Positions 60,701 to 64,000 of a DNA stretch of 64,000 bases are shown here, piece after piece. Positions within the stretch are counted from its first letter, which is position 1. Every line of letters starts with the position of its first letter. The stretch comes from Nageia nagi. Taxonomy: Eukaryota; Pinophyta. The notes beneath the pieces are model-generated. The model saw only the letters and a list, made by a program, of their open reading frames with translations, was not told the origin of the DNA and searched no databases. The DNA is taken from assembly GCA_050084985.1 (NCBI GenBank), contig JBITNC010000001.1, positions 141,546,001-141,610,000 of the forward strand, in the 5' to 3' direction. The position numbers and the translations under genes are program-made.

Positions 60701-60899
60701 AAATAATCTTAGAAGTGTTAAAACTTTCCTCATAAAATTTAATGATATGGAAAATCAATTTTATATTTATGAGAGAGATTGATAATGTAATACTTTATTT
60801 CATGGTTCAGGAATTCCAATAGTCATTGTGGCTCTTTAATTATTATGAAAATTTTTAATCTTTTTCAAATGTATGAGAAATTTTTTATTTCTCATGTAG

Positions 60900-61450
60900 A
60901 AATAATCTACAACATATTCCACCTTAATGTTAAGTGATAAAATAAGCTTATCTCAATCTCAAAAAATTCTTTTTAATGATGCCTTTATTGAATAAGTGTG
61001 AAAGTTGTTGCTTACTATTGTAATACATTAAATTTGCAATATTCTTATATAAGATATCTTTATAAAATGAAATTTCAAATCAAGGTGTTTAGATCTAGTC
61101 TAGTGGGTTAGATTTTTAGTAATTTTGATTGCACATGTTTTATTACAAAATTTTGTTATTGGATTTTGACCTTATCATTTGCATACTTTGATTAATAAAA
61201 ATGATACCTTAGTGTAATTCCATATCAAGAAAGTATTACCTCAATATTAAATATTTCATTTCAAACTCCTTCATCATGTTATTTTTTAGATTAGTTAATA
61301 TATTTATATGACTTCTTATGTAGATTAAAGCATCAATATGTACATACATAAGAAGAATATCAATACCTTCATTCTTAAAATGTATTACAAACAACTTCTT
61401 TATGATCCTTTTAATTTAAACATAAGTTAAATAAGCTTCTTTTTATTAGA
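60900..61450 (-). pseudogene. copia reverse transcriptase fragment, minus strand
   Basis: The minus-strand read gives YVHIDALIYI then NLKNNMMKEFEMKYL, FLDMELH and GIIFINQSM (about 61,200-61,390), followed by ANLMYYNSKQQLSHLF (about 60,990). These fit the copia RT from the Y-x-DD region (here YVHID) through the LG-x-E block and the SLMYL block. Flanking parts are not recognised. Confidence 0.6.
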
Positions 61451-61529
61451 GAAAAGATCATAATATTGGTAAAGGTTAGTATTAGCTCCTTCCTTACATG
61501 GTTGTGCATATGCATAATATTTGTAAGTG

Positions 61530-61860
61530 ACCATACTGACCATATTGATCACTTCATCTTCATTAGATTCATATTTAAACTCTTCATTGAACTCATCACT
61601 ATTGGCATAATTGTTCTTTTCATTTTATAAGATCTCATGTAATTTATTCTTCATGCCAATACACCCATTTGTTGAATTAACTTTTACTTGATGATATATA
61701 TTTATACCAACAAGGTTTCTCTTCAGTTTTAGCAAATTATTTTCTCTTTTTTGATTCAGTCAATCCTTTTATAAATAATCTTTGAACTTTTATGTCAGAT
61801 CCATTAGGATCTTATACAACATTCTTTCTTGATATGATCTTCATGAAGACTTTGAAGATG
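61530..61860 (-). pseudogene. gypsy gag knuckle fragment (end of unit 2 homology)
   Basis: The minus-strand read VNSTNGCIGMKNKLHEIL then NEKNNYAN and EFNEEFKYES matches 39,780-39,950 (HSTNGCIVMNNKLHEILENE). It shows that unit 2 extends into the same gag as unit 1, so the array is head to tail. Confidence 0.7.
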
Positions 61861-61939
61861 TTAAAGTAACTTAAAGCTTACAAATTCCCCAAAATTCATG
61901 CTTATTATTTTAGTTTTCTACTCTTTTTCTGAGAACCAA

Positions 61940-62311
61940 TGTCCTATAGACTAGTTAGTTATGTGTGTAATTGGCCAACTAGTTAGTCCTTTAGCCAACC
62001 AGCCAAACAACTGGTTTTAATTACTTTATTTTATTAAAAGTGTTGTCTCTTCATTTCTTTACGTCATTTTTTTTTCTTTTAGAGAATATAAAGTGAGTAG
62101 TATAGGTCACCCATGGCTTAGAGAATGTATTCAATTCCTGTTTCAAGGTTTTGGTATTGTATGAGTGTGTTATTAATAATCTAAGACAAGTTTATGGTGT
62201 TGCCTGTGAGCATTCTTTGATGAATGCATCCTACCTTTGAGTTGCAAAATAATTTTTAGCTATGAATCATTTATATTATTCAATTTATTATTTGTATTAA
62301 TTAACTTCATC
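61940..62311 (+). repeat. Probable 5' LTR of the second copia element
   Basis: Contains a TATA-like gaatataaag near 62,085 and ends just before a decayed primer-binding site. Its left edge is not defined (perhaps TGTCC near 61,941). The partner LTR is off-window. Confidence 0.45.
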
Positions 62312-62326
62312 TATTATTAGAGCTTT
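62312..62326 (+). promoter_or_regulatory. Decayed primer-binding site (initiator tRNA-Met type)
   Basis: The sequence tattattagagcttt resembles the copia consensus TGGTATCAGAGC and lies about 50 bases before the gag start, as expected. Confidence 0.45.
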
Positions 62327-62375
62327 GTTGGATCAGATTGGGTTTAAGAAGTTATCTAGGAAGAGATGAGAAGAT

Positions 62376-63202
62376 ATGGAAAGTAACTCAAATGCAATCC
62401 CCATTCCAAAATTTTATGGGAGTGACTATGAGTACTGGAGTATCCAGATGAAGACTCTCTTAAAGGGAAGAGGCTATTGGGATATTATAGATATTGGTTA
62501 CAATGATCTAACTGATTAGAGTTCCTTGAGTGTAGATGCAAAGGATAAAGAGAAGCATAATTCCATGGCTCTCTCCTTCATCCAAGAAGATTTAGATAAG
62601 AGTATTTTTCCTAGAATTATATCTTGTATCTTACTCCAAGAAGTATGTGCAATATTGAGAGAAGGCTACTAAGGGAGCCTTGAGGTGAAAAAGGTAAAAA
62701 TCCAAATATTGAGAAGGTAGTTTGAGAATTTGAAGTAGGAAGAGATGGAGATAGCTAGAGATTACTATGTAAGAGTGAAATCCATAGTCAATAAAATGGC
62801 CACTCTTAGAGAGAAGATAGAGAAGGAGGTAGTCATAAAGAAGGTTTTGAGAACCTTAACTATGAGATATGATCATGTTGCACTCATTATTGAAGAAATA
62901 AAGCACCTCTTAACCATGAAAATTGATAATTTAATTGGCTCTCTTACATCACATGAAGAGAGAGTTTTGAAGAGAACAAAAATAATATCAAGCAATAGTG
63001 ATGAACAAGAATTCTCCATCAAAGAGAATGAAGGACAAGGTAGAGGTTCAAAGGGAAGAGACATATTTGGAAGAGGAGGAAGAAGAAGCTCTTTTGAAAG
63101 AGGAAGAGGAAGAGAACAAAGTACAAAAAATGGACTAGCATATGCATCAAGGGGGAGACACTCCGAAAGAGGAGGTAGAGGTAAAGATAAGAGAAATTTG
63201 TA
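62376..63202 (+). pseudogene. copia gag
   Basis: The ATG at 62,376 opens MESNSNAIPIPKFYG then YEYWSIQMKTLLKGRGYWD, the usual copia gag start. Stops occur near 62,517 and in 62,660-62,740. The last 152 codons (62,745-63,203) are open and carry LREKIEKEVVIKKVLRTL, then an Arg/Gly-rich nucleic-acid-binding stretch (63,036-63,180). A zinc knuckle follows in shifted frames: CFYFK then FGHLEYECRM, with one Cys now Phe. Confidence 0.85.
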
Positions 63203-63329
63203 ATGTTTTTATTTTAAAATAAATTTGGCCATCTTGAGTATGAATGTAGGATGAAACAAGCACATGAAGGTAAATCAGCCCACTATGGAGAAGAAAAGCA
63301 TGGATATGGTGAAGAATAGTCATTTATTT

Positions 63330-63535
63330 CAATTACAGCCCTCCAAAAGCTTGAACATGAAACTTGGCTCTTGGATAGTGGGTGCTCAAACCACATGATC
63401 GATGAGAAGTCCCTAATCTCTTCAATTGACTACTTCTACAAGTCAAGTGTAAGATTGGGAGATGAGAAGAGCTTGAAGATTGTTGGCAAAGGAGAGAGGC
63501 AAGTTCCAACAAAGAAGGGAACTATGAAGTAAATG
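63330..63535 (+). pseudogene. copia aspartic protease
   Basis: Reads LEHETWLLDSGCSNHMIDEK then SLISSIDYFYKSSVRLGDEK. DSG is the catalytic triad motif of retroviral-type proteases, and the SNHM continuation is typical of copia. A stop follows at about 63,531. Confidence 0.85.
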
Positions 63536-63604
63536 ATATTTATTATACTCTATATTTGAGATAAAGTTTATTGAGCATTGTCCAAATGCTGTAAAAGAAT
63601 TACA

Positions 63605-64000
63605 AATTGATTTTTGAGGATAACATGTGCAAAACCTATAATAAAGCCCATGATGGAAGGTTTGTTACTACTATTCATATGACTACAAATAAACTCTGTC
63701 TAGTAAAGTTTCTTGATAAGGATGGAGGATTTGTATTTGTGAGAATTAAAGATAAAAATGCACTTTGGCATTTGAGGCTTGGAAACTTGAATTTATAGAG
63801 TTTGAAAACTCTTCCAGCAATTGTGAAAGGTCTTCCACAAGTAGAATATTGTAAATATGTGTATGAAGGATGTGCACTTAGAAATAAATAAGGGAGAAAG
63901 TTTCTAAATGAAGAAGCATGGAGAGCCAAACACCCTCTCCAATTGGTCCATATCAAAATTTGTGGTCCTATGCAAACTCAAAGTTTTGGTAAATTTTATT
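63605..64000 (+). pseudogene. copia integrase, N-terminal part
   Basis: Reads ALWHLRLGNLNL then a GLPQVEYCKYVYEGC block and AWRAKHPLQLVHIKICGPMQ, matching the pre-integrase zinc domain and the start of the catalytic core. One zinc-binding His (GH in the consensus) is Asn, and the first core Asp (H-x-D-x-CGPM) is Lys. The window ends inside the domain. Confidence 0.8.

Larger units (their letters stand above)
40843..61860. repeat. Unit 2 of the large direct tandem duplication
   Basis: Collinear with 14,477-40,200. It is shorter because it lacks the 15,440-16,605 insertion, one NAA10 gene with its 5' flank (18,600-20,400 equivalent), the 1.9-kb 21,207-23,093 segment, and most of the TA microsatellite. 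It keeps parts lost from unit 1: the full NAA10-like gene at 58,890 and about 80 bases near 56,000 inside the LINE RT. Homology to the end of unit 1 stops at about 61,860, near where a copia element begins. Confidence 0.88.
62328..64000 (+). mobile_element. Second Ty1/copia element, 5' part (runs off window)
   Basis: Gag (62,376-63,202), zinc knuckle (63,203-63,260), aspartic protease (63,330-63,530) and pre-integrase/integrase start (63,605-64,000) in canonical copia order. It is less decayed than the element at 1-4,275 but still has stops and frameshifts. It begins close to where the duplication homology ends. Confidence 0.85.

Noticed and set aside
1-64000. Bacterial-type operon, defence system, phage or organellar insertion
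   Set aside because: No ribosome-binding-site-led gene runs, no bacterial families, no tRNA/rRNA or chloroplast/mitochondrial genes were recognised on either strand.

Overview
The window looks like nuclear DNA from a large, repeat-rich plant genome, most likely a gymnosperm such as a conifer. The evidence is strong AT-richness, nested and heavily decayed Ty1/copia, Ty3/gypsy (Tat-like) and LINE remnants with in-frame stops, long distances between genes, and plant/animal-type NAA10 acetyltransferase genes. The taxonomic call is inference. No bacterial, organellar, rRNA, tRNA or CRISPR features were seen.

Layout. 1 to about 4,275: a decayed copia element (+) with gag, reverse transcriptase (RT), RNase H and 3' LTR, but no protease or integrase. 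It interrupts a Tat-like gypsy element (+) at about 4,279-14,476 (protease tail, archaeal-type RNase H, RT, RNase H, integrase, a long extra ORF downstream of pol, and a 3' LTR ending at 14,476). That element abuts a tandemly duplicated block: unit 1 at about 14,477-40,842 and unit 2 at about 40,843-61,860. Each unit reads, left to right: an LTR-type element (-); an NAA10-like locus; a second Tat-like gypsy element (-), with LTR, post-pol ORF, integrase, RNase H/RT and archaeal-type RNase H; a LINE remnant (+); a second NAA10-like locus; and a gypsy gag remnant (-). At about 61,900-64,000 a second copia element (+) begins (5' LTR, primer site, gag, protease, start of integrase) and runs off the window.

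Only two open genes look credible: intronless NAA10-like N-terminal acetyltransferases at 19,666-20,247 and 58,890-59,378. Two further loci are broken: a 3' coding fragment at 37,234-37,417 and a locus at 43,790-44,690 that keeps only 3' flanking sequence. The array therefore once held at least four NAA10-like loci. Comparing the units gives a relative history: the minus-strand gypsy element lost part of its RT before the duplication, while a solo-LTR-like insertion (unit 1), a 9-bp-flanked deletion of about 1.9 kb (unit 2), loss of one NAA10 copy (unit 2) and truncation of another (unit 1) came after it. Identity statements are by eye; no alignment was run.
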